Positions 16,350 to 24,797 of a stretch of 64,000 nt of DNA are shown here, piece after piece. Both the position numbers and the translations under genes were made by a program. The first letter of the stretch is position 1. Every line of letters starts with the position of its first letter. This DNA comes from Mycolicibacterium gilvum. GTDB taxonomy: Bacteria; Actinomycetota; Actinomycetes; Mycobacteriales; Mycobacteriaceae. The notes under the pieces were generated by a model that searched no databases, was not told where the DNA came from, and saw nothing but the letters and a program-made list of their open reading frames with translations. The DNA lies in assembly GCF_900454025.1 (NCBI RefSeq), contig NZ_UGQM01000001.1:4216001-4280000 (forward strand). Reading direction: 5' to 3'.

Positions 16350-17087
16350 ATGGAATTACCGGGAACCCCGTCCGATGACGTCGACGGTGTGCTGGCGGCC
16401 GGCCGCGGAGACATCAGCACCGTGTTCGTGTCGATGGCCACCCGCCATCCCGACGGACGCGACGCCGACTACCTGCGATGGCACACGCTCGACCACCGGC
16501 CCGAACAGCATCGCCTCAGCACCGTACGGGCATCGCTGCGTCTGGTGTCGACCCCCGAATGCCGGGCCGCTCGATGGCGCGGGGCCGAACGGTTCGACGC
16601 CGTCGACCACGTCATGACCTATTTCTTCTCCGATCCCGCCGGCCTGAAGACCTTCAACGAGTTGTCGCTCGCGCTCGGCGATGCCGGCCGCAAGATGCGG
16701 CTGCTCCCCCCGGTCCAACGAGGCGTGTACACCGTCGGTGACAAGTCGGCGTCACCCCGGATCAAAGTGGGCGCCGACGTACTGCCCTGGTGGCCCGTAC
16801 TCGGGGTGGTTCTGCTTCTCGAACGCGAAACCCACCGAAACGACGACCTTCTGGAGGTCGACGGGGTGGCCGGCGTATGGACGACGTCGACGTCGGTGAC
16901 GCACGGAGCATTCGCCGACACACCGCAGGGACAGCACCTCACCTACTGTTTCCTCGACGACGATCCGGTCGTGACGGCGCGCCGGATGGACGCCGTTCTG
17001 CGCGACCGCTGGACCGACGGTGAACCGCTGCTGGCAGCGCCGTTCTATCCGGTTACACCGCACCAGTGGGACCGCCGTGTGCCGTAA
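16350..17087 (+). CDS. Hypothetical protein, possible duplicated EthD/dimeric alpha-beta barrel fold
   Basis: 245 residues. I do not recognise a specific family. Two halves look alike in layout: a strand, an R-W-H-x-L-D-H-R-P-E-Q stretch, then DHVMTYFFSD in the first half; a strand, VAGVWTTSTS, then LTYCFLDDDP in the second. That pattern suggests two ferredoxin-like (dimeric alpha-beta barrel, EthD/ABM-like) repeats, a fold used by small monooxygenases and cyclases. It sits between the epimerase and the LLM flavoenzyme, spaced 7 and 12 bases, in one operon. Confidence 0.7.
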   Translation: MELPGTPSDDVDGVLAAGRGDISTVFVSMATRHPDGRDADYLRWHTLDHRPEQHRLSTVRASLRLVSTPECRAARWRGAERFDAVDHVMTYFFSDPAGLKTFNELSLALGDAGRKMRLLPPVQRGVYTVGDKSASPRIKVGADVLPWWPVLGVVLLLERETHRNDDLLEVDGVAGVWTTSTSVTHGAFADTPQGQHLTYCFLDDDPVVTARRMDAVLRDRWTDGEPLLAAPFYPVTPHQWDRRVP

Positions 17088-17099
17088 CGAAGGAGAGCC

Positions 17100-18053
17100 A
17101 TGCGCATCGGCCTGATGGTCGGATCCGACAGGGAACGTGCCAGGCCCGACCGACTCGCAGGGCTGATCGAGGACGGCATCGCCGCCGAAACGGCGGGATT
17201 CAGCTCGTTCTGGTTCCCGCAGGTACCCGGCTACCTCGACGCGATGACGGCGGTCGCGTTGCTGGGTGCGTCGACGAGCTCCATCGAGATCGGCACCGCC
17301 GTCGTCCCGGTGCAGACGCGTCACCCGCTGATCCTGGCCCAACAGGCGCTGACGACGAACGCGGCGTGCGGCGGCCGTTTCGCCCTCGGCCTCGGACTGT
17401 CCCACGACTGGATCATCAACGGCCAGTTGGGACTTCCCTACCAGAGGCCCGTGCACACACTCCGTGATCACCTCGACGTGCTGGCCGCGGCGTTCGCCGG
17501 ACCCGGTCAGGTCGATGTGGACAACGACACGTTCCACGTGCACAGCCCGGTCGACGTCGCCGACACCGCACCCGCGCTGCTGCTCGCCGCTCTCGGTCCG
17601 ACCATGCTGCGGATCGCCGGCGAGCGCGCCGACGGCACCGTGCTGTGGATGGCCGACGAGCGTGCGATCGGCGAACACGTCGTCCCGCGCATCGGCGCTG
17701 CTGCACTGGGCGCAGGCCGACCGGCACCGCGCGTCGTCGCCGGCGTGCCGGTGGCGCTGTGCGAGCCGGCTGACGTCAATGACGCCCGCGCGCACGCGAG
17801 CGAGATCCTCGGGCATGCGCACCTGTCCCCCAATTACGTCGCGCTGCTTGAGCACGGTGACGCCGACGACGTCGGGGACACGATGGCTGCCGGCGACGAG
17901 AGCGCGGTGCTCACCAGGCTGCGGGCCTACCGCGATGCGGGAGTCACCGATCTGGCCGCGCGCGTCATCCCGCTCGGCGACACCCCCGCGCGACGACACC
18001 AATCACGCCGGCGCACTGCGGAATTCCTGGCATCCGTCGCGGCCGGGCTGTAG
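17100..18053 (+). CDS. LLM-class (probably F420-dependent) oxidoreductase
   Basis: 317 residues with the bacterial-luciferase-like TIM-barrel signatures: MRIGLMVGSDRER at the start, FWFPQVPG, IGTAVVPVQTRHP and FALGLGLSH. This resembles the F420-dependent LLM subgroup common in mycobacteria, which reduces or oxidises diverse hydrophobic compounds. The ATG at 17100 follows a strong AAGGAGAG. It is the last gene of the run that starts at 14643. Use of FMN instead of F420 cannot be excluded. Confidence 0.88.
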   Translation: MRIGLMVGSDRERARPDRLAGLIEDGIAAETAGFSSFWFPQVPGYLDAMTAVALLGASTSSIEIGTAVVPVQTRHPLILAQQALTTNAACGGRFALGLGLSHDWIINGQLGLPYQRPVHTLRDHLDVLAAAFAGPGQVDVDNDTFHVHSPVDVADTAPALLLAALGPTMLRIAGERADGTVLWMADERAIGEHVVPRIGAAALGAGRPAPRVVAGVPVALCEPADVNDARAHASEILGHAHLSPNYVALLEHGDADDVGDTMAAGDESAVLTRLRAYRDAGVTDLAARVIPLGDTPARRHQSRRRTAEFLASVAAGL

Positions 18054-18065
18054 CACGGGCCGCCG

Positions 18066-18260
18066 TCAGCGTCGATGACCGCGGACCGAGGCGATGACGG
18101 CGCCGGCCACCGAGAGTCCGACGGCACAGGCGAACACGCCCAGGATCACGTGCCGGGGCGACCCTCCCGCACCGAATGCGAGCAGCTGCAGCACGCCGGC
18201 AGTGAGAGCGAGCGCGGCGAACGCCGCCGCCGCTGCGGTGAGCACGGATCGTGAGGGCAC
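18066..18260 (-). CDS. Small two-segment membrane protein
   Basis: 64 residues: an Ala/Leu-rich hydrophobic segment (about residues 7-30), a short loop with GGSPRH, a second hydrophobic segment (about 38-57) and a basic tail ending RGHRR. It lies alone on the minus strand between the LLM gene and a TetR gene. No family recognised. The hydrophobic pattern and absence of an overlapping gene support it as real, but there is no clear ribosome binding site. Confidence 0.5.
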   Translation of the reverse strand: MPSRSVLTAAAAAFAALALTAGVLQLLAFGAGGSPRHVILGVFACAVGLSVAGAVIASVRGHRR

Positions 18261-18309
18261 CTCCGCAACGGTACCCGTGCGCCACCTGCACCAGGATGTC
18301 CACAGATCC

Positions 18310-18330
18310 TAGTTAGACTCCGGTCAACTA
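18310..18330. promoter_or_regulatory. Inverted repeat upstream of TetR gene 18355
   Basis: TAGTT and AACTA arms (18310-18314 and 18326-18330) enclose GAC...GTC in a 21-base segment, 25 bases before the first plausible TetR start. Position fits an autoregulatory operator overlapping the promoter. The arms are short, so this is tentative. Confidence 0.35.
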
Positions 18331-18354
18331 TTGTCGCCTTCTCGACAGCCTGCT

Positions 18355-19017
18355 ATGTTCCGACACATGCCCGATGCGAAGACCCACGTAGCTGCTGACC
18401 GTGGTCAGCGCCGGGCGTCTTTTCAACGGGCCGGTTCCCGGGAGACCCAGCGGACGCTGATCCAGGCCGCGATGGCCCTGTGGCGCACCAAGGGGTACGC
18501 CGCCACGACCGTCGCCGACATCTGCACCGCCGCCGGGGTGTCAAAGGCGTTGTTCTACTTCTACTTTCCACGCAAAGAGGATGTGCTCTTCGAGGTGGGG
18601 GTGCTGTCGACGAAAGCGGCACACCGCCGGATCCATGCGCTACTCAAGAAACCGTACGAGATCGAATCCGTCATCGCCGGTGCGCTCATGGCATTCGAAC
18701 AGTCCATGGCGCGCAACCCCAAGGACCTCGTCATCGAGACGATCCTCGAGGGCTACCGGCACGAACACCGCCTCATGGCCGGGGGCGGTCACCCCGACCC
18801 CGACGCCGACATGTTCACCGAGCTGTTCACTCGGGCCCGCGACGACGGCAAACTCCCGGCTTCCGTCGACCCCGTCCATCTCGCGTATCTGGCCCAGACG
18901 ATGGTCAGCGAAGGCGCCAGGCACTGGGCGGCAGGCGCTTTCGGCGACCGCTCGTTCGCCGAGGTCGTGACCGGCGACATCTGCACCCTCGTCAACGGAT
19001 ACCGGCACACACCCTGA
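18355..19017 (+). CDS. TetR-family transcriptional regulator
   Basis: 220 residues from the ATG at 18355; a second in-frame ATG at 18367 is equally possible and neither has a clear ribosome binding site. HTH segment TVADICTAAGVSKALFYFYF is preceded by a basic tail (RGQRRASFQRAGSRETQ). The gene is 23 bases upstream of the acyl-CoA dehydrogenase and reads the same way, so it probably controls the unit 19041-22343 and itself. Confidence 0.9.
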   Translation: MFRHMPDAKTHVAADRGQRRASFQRAGSRETQRTLIQAAMALWRTKGYAATTVADICTAAGVSKALFYFYFPRKEDVLFEVGVLSTKAAHRRIHALLKKPYEIESVIAGALMAFEQSMARNPKDLVIETILEGYRHEHRLMAGGGHPDPDADMFTELFTRARDDGKLPASVDPVHLAYLAQTMVSEGARHWAAGAFGDRSFAEVVTGDICTLVNGYRHTP

Positions 19018-19040
19018 TCACCCCCGGCAAGGAGGCCGCC

Positions 19041-20339
19041 ATGTGGAGTTTCGAGACCGACCCCGAGTACCAGAAGGTGCTCGACTGGGCCGACGAGTTC
19101 GTGCGCGAGGAGGTCGAGCCGCTCGATCTTGCCTTCCCCCACCAGCAGTTCGTGCCGCTCGACGGTAAGCGGCGCGAGGCGATCGATCCGCTCAAGGAAG
19201 AGGTACGCCGGCGCGGCCTGTGGGCCACCCACCTCGGCGCCGATCTCGGCGGTCAGGGCTACGGTCAGCTGAAACTGGCTCTGCTCAACGAGATTCTCGG
19301 CCGCTCCCAGTGGGCGCCCATCATCTTCGGCTGCCAGGCCCCCGACACCGGCAACGCCGAGATCATCGCGCACTACGGAACCGAGGAACAGAAGCAGCGA
19401 TATCTGCGCCCGTTGCTCGACGGTGAACTGTTCTCCTGTTATTCGATGACCGAGCCGCACGCCGGCGCCGATCCGACCATGTTCACCACCAGTGCGGTGC
19501 GCGACGGCGACGACTGGGTGATCAACGGCTGGAAGTTCTTCTCCTCCAACGCGGCCACCGCGTCGTTCCTGATCGTCATGGTGGTCACCAATCCCGACGT
19601 CAGCGCCTATCAGGGCATGTCGATGTTCCTCGTGCCGACCGACACCCCAGGTGTCACGATCGAACGCAATGTCGGCCTGTACGGCGAACGCGAGGGCGAG
19701 GGCTCGCACGCCCTGATCCACTACGACAACGTCCGGGTCCCGTCCGAGGCACTGCTCGGCGGTGAGGGGCAGGCGTTCGCGATCGCGCAGACCCGTCTCG
19801 GCGGCGGGCGAATCCACCACGCGATGCGCACGATCGGGTTGTCCCGCAAGGCCCTGGACATGATGTGCGAACGCGCGCTGAGCCGCGAGACCCAGGGCAG
19901 CAGACTCTCGGACAAGCAGTTCGTGCAGGGCTACATCGCCGACTCCTACGCCCAGCTGCTGCAGTTCCGGTTGATGGTGCTCTATACCGCGTGGGAGATC
20001 GACAAGTACAACGACTACAAGAAGGTCCGCAAGGACATCGCCGCGGTCAAGGTGGTGATGCCCACCGTGCTCCACGACATCGCGTGGCGGGCGATGCAGG
20101 TGCACGGAGCGCTCGGGGTGACCAACGAGGTGCCGTTCCTCGGGATGGTCACCGGCGCCGCGGTGATGGGCCTGGCCGACGGGCCCACCGAGGTGCACAA
20201 GACCACCGTCGCCAAGCAGGTACTGCGCGACCACCGGCCGGCCGAAGGGATGTGGCCTTCGGAGTGGATCCCGGCGAAACGGGAAGCCGCACAGGCGAAG
20301 TACGCGGACTTCATCGAGCATGAGGTCGGCAACCTGTGA
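19041..20339 (+). CDS. Acyl-CoA dehydrogenase, ACAD10/11-like
   Basis: 432 residues, full-length FAD-dependent acyl-CoA dehydrogenase. FAD/substrate segments CYSMTEPHAGADPT and GWKFFSSNA are visible, with the C-terminal AMQVHGALGVTNEVPFL and ADGPTEVHK. It starts with ATG behind AAGGAGG; upstream extension of the frame lies inside the TetR gene and is a shadow. The next gene encodes an APH-type kinase with a GTGA overlap, recreating the kinase + dehydrogenase pairing fused in human ACAD10/ACAD11, which handle 4-hydroxyacyl-CoAs through a phosphorylated intermediate. The same chemistry is inferred here. Confidence 0.92.
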   Translation: MWSFETDPEYQKVLDWADEFVREEVEPLDLAFPHQQFVPLDGKRREAIDPLKEEVRRRGLWATHLGADLGGQGYGQLKLALLNEILGRSQWAPIIFGCQAPDTGNAEIIAHYGTEEQKQRYLRPLLDGELFSCYSMTEPHAGADPTMFTTSAVRDGDDWVINGWKFFSSNAATASFLIVMVVTNPDVSAYQGMSMFLVPTDTPGVTIERNVGLYGEREGEGSHALIHYDNVRVPSEALLGGEGQAFAIAQTRLGGGRIHHAMRTIGLSRKALDMMCERALSRETQGSRLSDKQFVQGYIADSYAQLLQFRLMVLYTAWEIDKYNDYKKVRKDIAAVKVVMPTVLHDIAWRAMQVHGALGVTNEVPFLGMVTGAAVMGLADGPTEVHKTTVAKQVLRDHRPAEGMWPSEWIPAKREAAQAKYADFIEHEVGNL

Positions 20340-21367
20340 CCGAGGCTCTCGACACCGCACGCCTCGCCGACTGGATGGACAACTCCGGACTTCCCGGCAC
20401 GGGTGAACCGTTGACCGCCCGCTTCCTGTCCGGCGGGACGCAGAACGTCATCTTCGAGATCCGGCGCGGTGAGCACCGGTGCGTGCTCCGCATGCCCCCG
20501 CCGGGCGCACCACCTGACCGCGACAAGGGGATCCTGCGGGAGTGGCGGATCATCGAGGCCCTCGACGGCACCGATGTTCCGCATACCGCGGCGGTCGGCG
20601 TGTGCGCCGACGCTTCGGTGCTGGGGCGGCCGTTCTACCTGATGGGCTACGTCGACGGCTGGTCCCCGATGGACACCCACGGGACGTGGCCCGAACCGTT
20701 CAACAGTGACCCGTCCACCCGGCCCGGCCTGAGTTACCAACTGGCCGAGGGTATTGCGCTGCTGTCCAAGGTGGACTGGCGCGCCCGGGGGCTGCACGAC
20801 CTGGGTCGGCCCGACGGGTTCCACGAACGCCAGGTCGACCGGTGGATCGGCTTTCTCGACCGCATCAAGAACAGGGAACTGCCCGGCCTCGACATCGCCA
20901 CCGCATGGTTGCGGGCGCACGAGCCGCTCGATTACATCCCCGGGCTGATGCACGGCGACTACCAGTTCGCCAACGTGATGTACCGCCACGGCGCACCGGC
21001 GCAGATGGCCGCCATCGTCGACTGGGAGATGGGCACCGTCGGCGACCCGAAGCTCGACCTGGGGTGGATGGTGCAGTCCTGGCCGGAGGACACCGAAAAC
21101 CCGGCCCCGTCGGAGATGGGCTACGTCGACATGCGCGGGATGCCGTCGCGCGACGACGTGGTGGCCCACTACGCCGAGGTATCGGGCCGTCAGGTCGACG
21201 ACCTCGACTACTACCTGGTGCTGGCGAAGTGGAAGCTGGCCATCGTCCTGGAGCAGGGTTTTCAGCGTGCCGGCGACGACGAGAAGCTGCTCGCTTTCGG
21301 ACCGGTGGTGACCGAGCTGATGGCGTCGGCGGCAGACCTCGCCGAGTCCACCGACTACCGGGGCTGA
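20336..21367 (+). CDS. APH-type phosphotransferase (ACAD11 kinase-domain-like)
   Basis: 343 residues, aminoglycoside-phosphotransferase/choline-kinase fold. The N-terminal lobe has FLSGGTQNVIFEI and a CVLRMPP strand carrying basic residues; the catalytic loop is HGDYQFAN (H206, D208, N213) and the metal-binding Asp is D229 in IVDWEMG. Its GTG overlaps the acyl-CoA dehydrogenase stop. The coupling suggests that it phosphorylates a hydroxyacyl-CoA for the dehydrogenase partner and is not an antibiotic kinase. A second kinase of this fold lies at 40961. Confidence 0.92.
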   Translation: MTEALDTARLADWMDNSGLPGTGEPLTARFLSGGTQNVIFEIRRGEHRCVLRMPPPGAPPDRDKGILREWRIIEALDGTDVPHTAAVGVCADASVLGRPFYLMGYVDGWSPMDTHGTWPEPFNSDPSTRPGLSYQLAEGIALLSKVDWRARGLHDLGRPDGFHERQVDRWIGFLDRIKNRELPGLDIATAWLRAHEPLDYIPGLMHGDYQFANVMYRHGAPAQMAAIVDWEMGTVGDPKLDLGWMVQSWPEDTENPAPSEMGYVDMRGMPSRDDVVAHYAEVSGRQVDDLDYYLVLAKWKLAIVLEQGFQRAGDDEKLLAFGPVVTELMASAADLAESTDYRG

Positions 21368-21374
21368 CACGGTC

Positions 21375-22343
21375 GTGCGGGCGGCGATGTGCCGGGAGTA
21401 CGGTCCTCCCGAGGTGGTGCGAGTCGAAGAGTGTCCGGAGCCCGTCGCGGGTCCCGGACAGGTCGGGGTGCGGATCGCCGCCGCGGCGGTGAACTTTCCC
21501 GACGTACTGCTCGTGGCCGGCACCTACCAGATCAGCGTGCCGCCCCCGTTCGTCCCGGGAAGCGAGTTTGCGGGTGTGGTCGACGAGATCGGGCCGGGTA
21601 CCGAGGGATTCACGATCGGTGACCGGGTGTCGGGCACGGCGATGTTCGGCGCGTTCGCCGAGCGGACGGTCGTCGACGCCGCGGCGGTGGCACCCCTCCC
21701 CGACGGTGTCGACGCACGCACGGCTGCGGCGTTCGGCGTCGCGTACCGGACCGCCTACCACACCCTGCGGTCGGTGGCCCGGGTGTCCGAGGGCGACGAA
21801 CTCGTCGTGCTCGGAGCGGGCGGGGGCGTGGGCCTCGCGGCGGTGCAGCTCGGTGTCGCGCTCGGCGCGAACGTCACCGCCGTGGCGTCGTCGGCCGAGA
21901 AACTCGCGGCGGCAGCGGAATACGGCGCGGCCCATCTGGTCGACCACACGAGCGACGACCTGCGGGCGGCGCTGCGGACCGCGGTGCCGGACGGCGCCGA
22001 TGTCGTGATCGACCCGGTCGGCGGCCCGCTCAGCGAGCCGGCTCTGCGCTCACTGGGACGAGGTGGACGCTTCGTGACCGTCGGGTTCGCGTCCGGCGAG
22101 ATCCCACGGATTCCGCTGAACCTCGTCCTTCTCAAAGGAGTTCGGGTGTTGGGGTTCCAGTTCCAGGACGTGCCCGGCGATGAGTTCGTCCGCAACGAGC
22201 AGGAACTGCGCGCACTGTTGAGCACACGACGCGTGACACCCCATGTGGGAGCGGTGTATCCGCTCGACGAGATCGCGACGGCATTGCGTCACGTCGGCGA
22301 GGGCCGCGCGATCGGCAAGGTCCTGATCGACGTCCCTGCGTGA
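21375..22343 (+). CDS. NADPH:quinone oxidoreductase family (zinc-free MDR) protein
   Basis: 322 residues. Medium-chain dehydrogenase fold with VNFPDVLLVAGTYQ, PFVPGSEFAGVV and the NADPH loop GAGGGVGLAAVQLG (about residues 150-163). Structural-zinc cysteines are absent, as usual for the quinone reductase/enoyl reductase branch. GTG start seven bases after the kinase stop, so third gene of the unit. It could reduce an enone or enoyl intermediate. Confidence 0.9.
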   Translation: MRAAMCREYGPPEVVRVEECPEPVAGPGQVGVRIAAAAVNFPDVLLVAGTYQISVPPPFVPGSEFAGVVDEIGPGTEGFTIGDRVSGTAMFGAFAERTVVDAAAVAPLPDGVDARTAAAFGVAYRTAYHTLRSVARVSEGDELVVLGAGGGVGLAAVQLGVALGANVTAVASSAEKLAAAAEYGAAHLVDHTSDDLRAALRTAVPDGADVVIDPVGGPLSEPALRSLGRGGRFVTVGFASGEIPRIPLNLVLLKGVRVLGFQFQDVPGDEFVRNEQELRALLSTRRVTPHVGAVYPLDEIATALRHVGEGRAIGKVLIDVPA

Positions 22344-22346
22344 GCG

Positions 22347-22844
22347 TCAGCTGGCCGGTACGAGGTCCGCGGCCACCGACGCCATCATGCCGCAGCAGAA
22401 CGTCTCGATCGGTGCCACGCCTTCCGCCCCGGCATGAGCTGCCGCGAGCGCCTGGCCCTTGAATGCGCGCGCGGCGGCGCTCAGACGGTGCTGAACAGAG
22501 TCCAGGCTGCTGTCCAGTTCGGGCAGCGGCGTCCCCCACAGCGTCACCTCGGTGGCGCCCTGGTCGAGCGCGCCCATGACGCCGCGGCGCACCCGGTCGT
22601 CACAGCCGAAGAGGTCGGCCGCCACGGCGACGGTCTGCGGATGGGGACGCTGCTCCCAGGACGCCAGCACCGACTCCAGGTCCAGCGTGTCCGCGCCGAG
22701 GATCTGCAACGGCCGGACGTCCTCGTCCCGGCCGACGAGCACCGTGACATCCCACCCGGCCATCACCCGGTCGTAGATCCAGCCGCCGGCGAACCGCACC
22801 GCGTCCAGCACGGTCGGCGAGACGACGTCGAGTCGGTACCTCAT
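22347..22844 (-). CDS. Hypothetical protein
   Basis: 165 residues, no family recognised. Begins MRYRLDVVSPTVLDAVRFAGGWIYDRVMAG, is rich in Ala and Asp, and has paired cysteines near the C-terminus (TFCCGMM). A Rossmann-like alternation (VTVLVGRDEDVRPLQILGA; TVAVAADLFGCDDR) suggests a soluble alpha/beta protein. Its ATG overlaps the stop of the TetR gene upstream (ATGA), so the two are translationally coupled and the protein may work with that regulator. Confidence 0.75.
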   Translation of the reverse strand: MRYRLDVVSPTVLDAVRFAGGWIYDRVMAGWDVTVLVGRDEDVRPLQILGADTLDLESVLASWEQRPHPQTVAVAADLFGCDDRVRRGVMGALDQGATEVTLWGTPLPELDSSLDSVQHRLSAAARAFKGQALAAAHAGAEGVAPIETFCCGMMASVAADLVPAS

Positions 22845-23482
22845 GTCGGGTTGGTCCGCGGCGCCAGATCGCGGGCCAGCGACTCTGCGTATCCCTTGTA
22901 GACCTCGGTCAGCGGGATTGAAGGATCGAGCAACCATTGGATCTCCATTCCGTTGATGAAGGCGAGAATCTCCGTGGCCTTGTGGGCCGCGTCGAAGTCG
23001 TTGCGGTACAGCCCTTTTTCCTGACCCCGGATGATGAGGTCCTTGATGATGCCGGCCGCCGCGCGATACCGCTTGTGCAGCCGGTCGTGCAGCGGCGCGT
23101 CGGGAGAGATGTTCTCGGCGAGCAGCACCATATAGGTGCCGACCAGCTCAGGGGCCCTCTCGAAGCGCTTCGGCACTCGGCTGAGTTCGGCGATCAGATC
23201 ACCGGAACGGTCGGCGTGCTCGTCGTCGTCCAAATCTCGCGCGTCCAGCACGGCGTTGAGGAGTTGCTCCTTGGACTCGAAGTGGTGCAGCAATCCGGCC
23301 GGGGTGACACCGGCTTCCTTGGCGATCTGGGCCAGGGACGTAGTGCGCCAGCCGTTACGCGCCAGCAACCGCTCGGCCACCGCGAGGATCCGCTGTCTGC
23401 GGTCCTCGCCTTTGGCGAACAGCGCCGCATAAGGCCGTCTGGGTGCTTCCAGATCGGGCCCGGCGGGATCGGGGGCTGACAC
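22841..23482 (-). CDS. TetR-family transcriptional regulator
   Basis: 213 residues from the GTG at 23482 (GAGGAG upstream). HTH segment SLAQIAKEAGVTPAGLLHHFE, then an alpha-helical domain with PLHDRLHKRYRAA. A longer frame reading from 23557 would run through the palindrome at 23508-23527, so the shorter form is preferred. Adjacent on the 3' side is a coupled hypothetical gene; on the 5' side lies the end of a beta-oxidation operon. Confidence 0.9.
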   Translation of the reverse strand: MSAPDPAGPDLEAPRRPYAALFAKGEDRRQRILAVAERLLARNGWRTTSLAQIAKEAGVTPAGLLHHFESKEQLLNAVLDARDLDDDEHADRSGDLIAELSRVPKRFERAPELVGTYMVLLAENISPDAPLHDRLHKRYRAAAGIIKDLIIRGQEKGLYRNDFDAAHKATEILAFINGMEIQWLLDPSIPLTEVYKGYAESLARDLAPRTNPT

Positions 23483-23507
23483 TCGTCTCCTCGGGGGGCT
23501 GAACCAA

Positions 23508-23527
23508 CCTAGTGAACACACAGTAGG
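23508..23527. promoter_or_regulatory. Palindromic operator upstream of TetR gene 23482
   Basis: CCTAGTG and CAGTAGG arms flank six bases, 25 bases upstream of the TetR GTG; an outer AACC/GGTT pairing can be added with a small shift. Position fits autoregulation. Confidence 0.45.
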
Positions 23528-23628
23528 TAGGTTTGGCCGCTGTGACAAGGGTCTCAACGAAATCGGGTTTGGACCACAGTCACATCGGTAGCTGATCCCA
23601 GGTCAGGACGTCGGTCAGGCCGAGAAAG

Positions 23629-24789
23629 CTACAGACCGAGCGACTTGGCGATCATCACTTTCATGACCTCACTGGTGCCGGCGTAGATCCGGGCCACGCG
23701 GGCGTCGGTGTAGAGCCGGGCGATCGGATACTCCATCATGTAGCCGTATCCGCCGAAGAGCTGCAGGCAACGATCGACCACCCGCTGCTGCATCTCGGTG
23801 CAGAACAGTTTCGTGCGCGCCGCGTCGGCACCCGAGAGCTCACCCTCGACATGCAGCGAGACAGCGCGGTCCAGCATCGCCTGGGCCGCCTCCACCTCCG
23901 TCGAACACGCGGCGAGTTCGAACTTGGTGTTCTGAAACGAGGCCACCGGCGTACCGAACGCCTTGCGGTTGCGGGTGTAGTCGATCGCCGCAGCGATCGC
24001 CGAGCGAGCCTGGGCCACCGACCCGACGGCGACGGTCAGGCGTTCCTGGGCGAGATTGTGGCCCAGGTAGCCGAACGCCTCGTCGACCTCGCCGAGCACG
24101 TTGGCGGCCGGCACCCGGACGTCGACGAACGACAGCTCCGCGGTGTCCTGCACCTTGCAGCCCATCTTCTCCAGTTCCCGACCGCGGGTGAAGCCCTCCA
24201 TACCGTCCTCCACGACGAGCAGCGTGAGGCCCTTGCGGCGATTGTCCGGATCGGTGGAGGTGCGGGCCACGACGATGACCAGATCGGCCTGCATGCCGCC
24301 GGTGATGAACGTCTTGGCGCCGTTGACGATGTAGTCCGCGTCAGGCCCTGAACCGTCGCGCACCGCGGTGGTCCGCATACCGGCGAGATCGGAGCCGGTA
24401 CCAGGCTCGGTCATCGCGATCGCGGTCAGCAGCGTGCCCGACGCCAGGCCGGGGAACCACCGTTCCCGCTGTTCGGCGTTCGCGTAGTGCAGGAAGTAGG
24501 GCAGGATCACCTCGAGCTGGGTGCGCACCGTGGACAGGGTGACCAGCGCACGGGCGGCCTCCTCCTGCAGCACGACGTTGTAGCGGTAGTCGGGCTGTCC
24601 CCCGCCGCCGTACTCCTCCGGGATCGCCACGCCGAGGATGCCGAGGGAGCCCATCTGCTCGAATACCGGCCTCGGCATCCGGCCGCCCTTCTCCCAGTCG
24701 GGATAGTGCGGGACGACCTCCTTTTCGACGAAGTCGCGGGCGAGCTCGCGAAAGGCCTCGTGGTCTTCGGTGAACAGGTCTCTGCGCAC
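23629..24789 (-). CDS. Acyl-CoA dehydrogenase
   Basis: 386 residues from the GTG at 24789 (VRRDLFTEDHEAF); the extra N-terminal frame lies in the thiolase gene. Segments IAMTEPGTGSDLAG, NGAKTFITGG, QLFGGYGYMMEYP and the C-terminal YAGTSEVMKVMIAKSL are those of a complete FadE-type enzyme that introduces a 2,3-double bond. It is last in the operon CoA-transferase, crotonase, thiolase, dehydrogenase, eight bases from the thiolase stop. Confidence 0.93.
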   Translation of the reverse strand: MRRDLFTEDHEAFRELARDFVEKEVVPHYPDWEKGGRMPRPVFEQMGSLGILGVAIPEEYGGGGQPDYRYNVVLQEEAARALVTLSTVRTQLEVILPYFLHYANAEQRERWFPGLASGTLLTAIAMTEPGTGSDLAGMRTTAVRDGSGPDADYIVNGAKTFITGGMQADLVIVVARTSTDPDNRRKGLTLLVVEDGMEGFTRGRELEKMGCKVQDTAELSFVDVRVPAANVLGEVDEAFGYLGHNLAQERLTVAVGSVAQARSAIAAAIDYTRNRKAFGTPVASFQNTKFELAACSTEVEAAQAMLDRAVSLHVEGELSGADAARTKLFCTEMQQRVVDRCLQLFGGYGYMMEYPIARLYTDARVARIYAGTSEVMKVMIAKSLGL

Positions 24790-24797
24790 GGTGTCCC

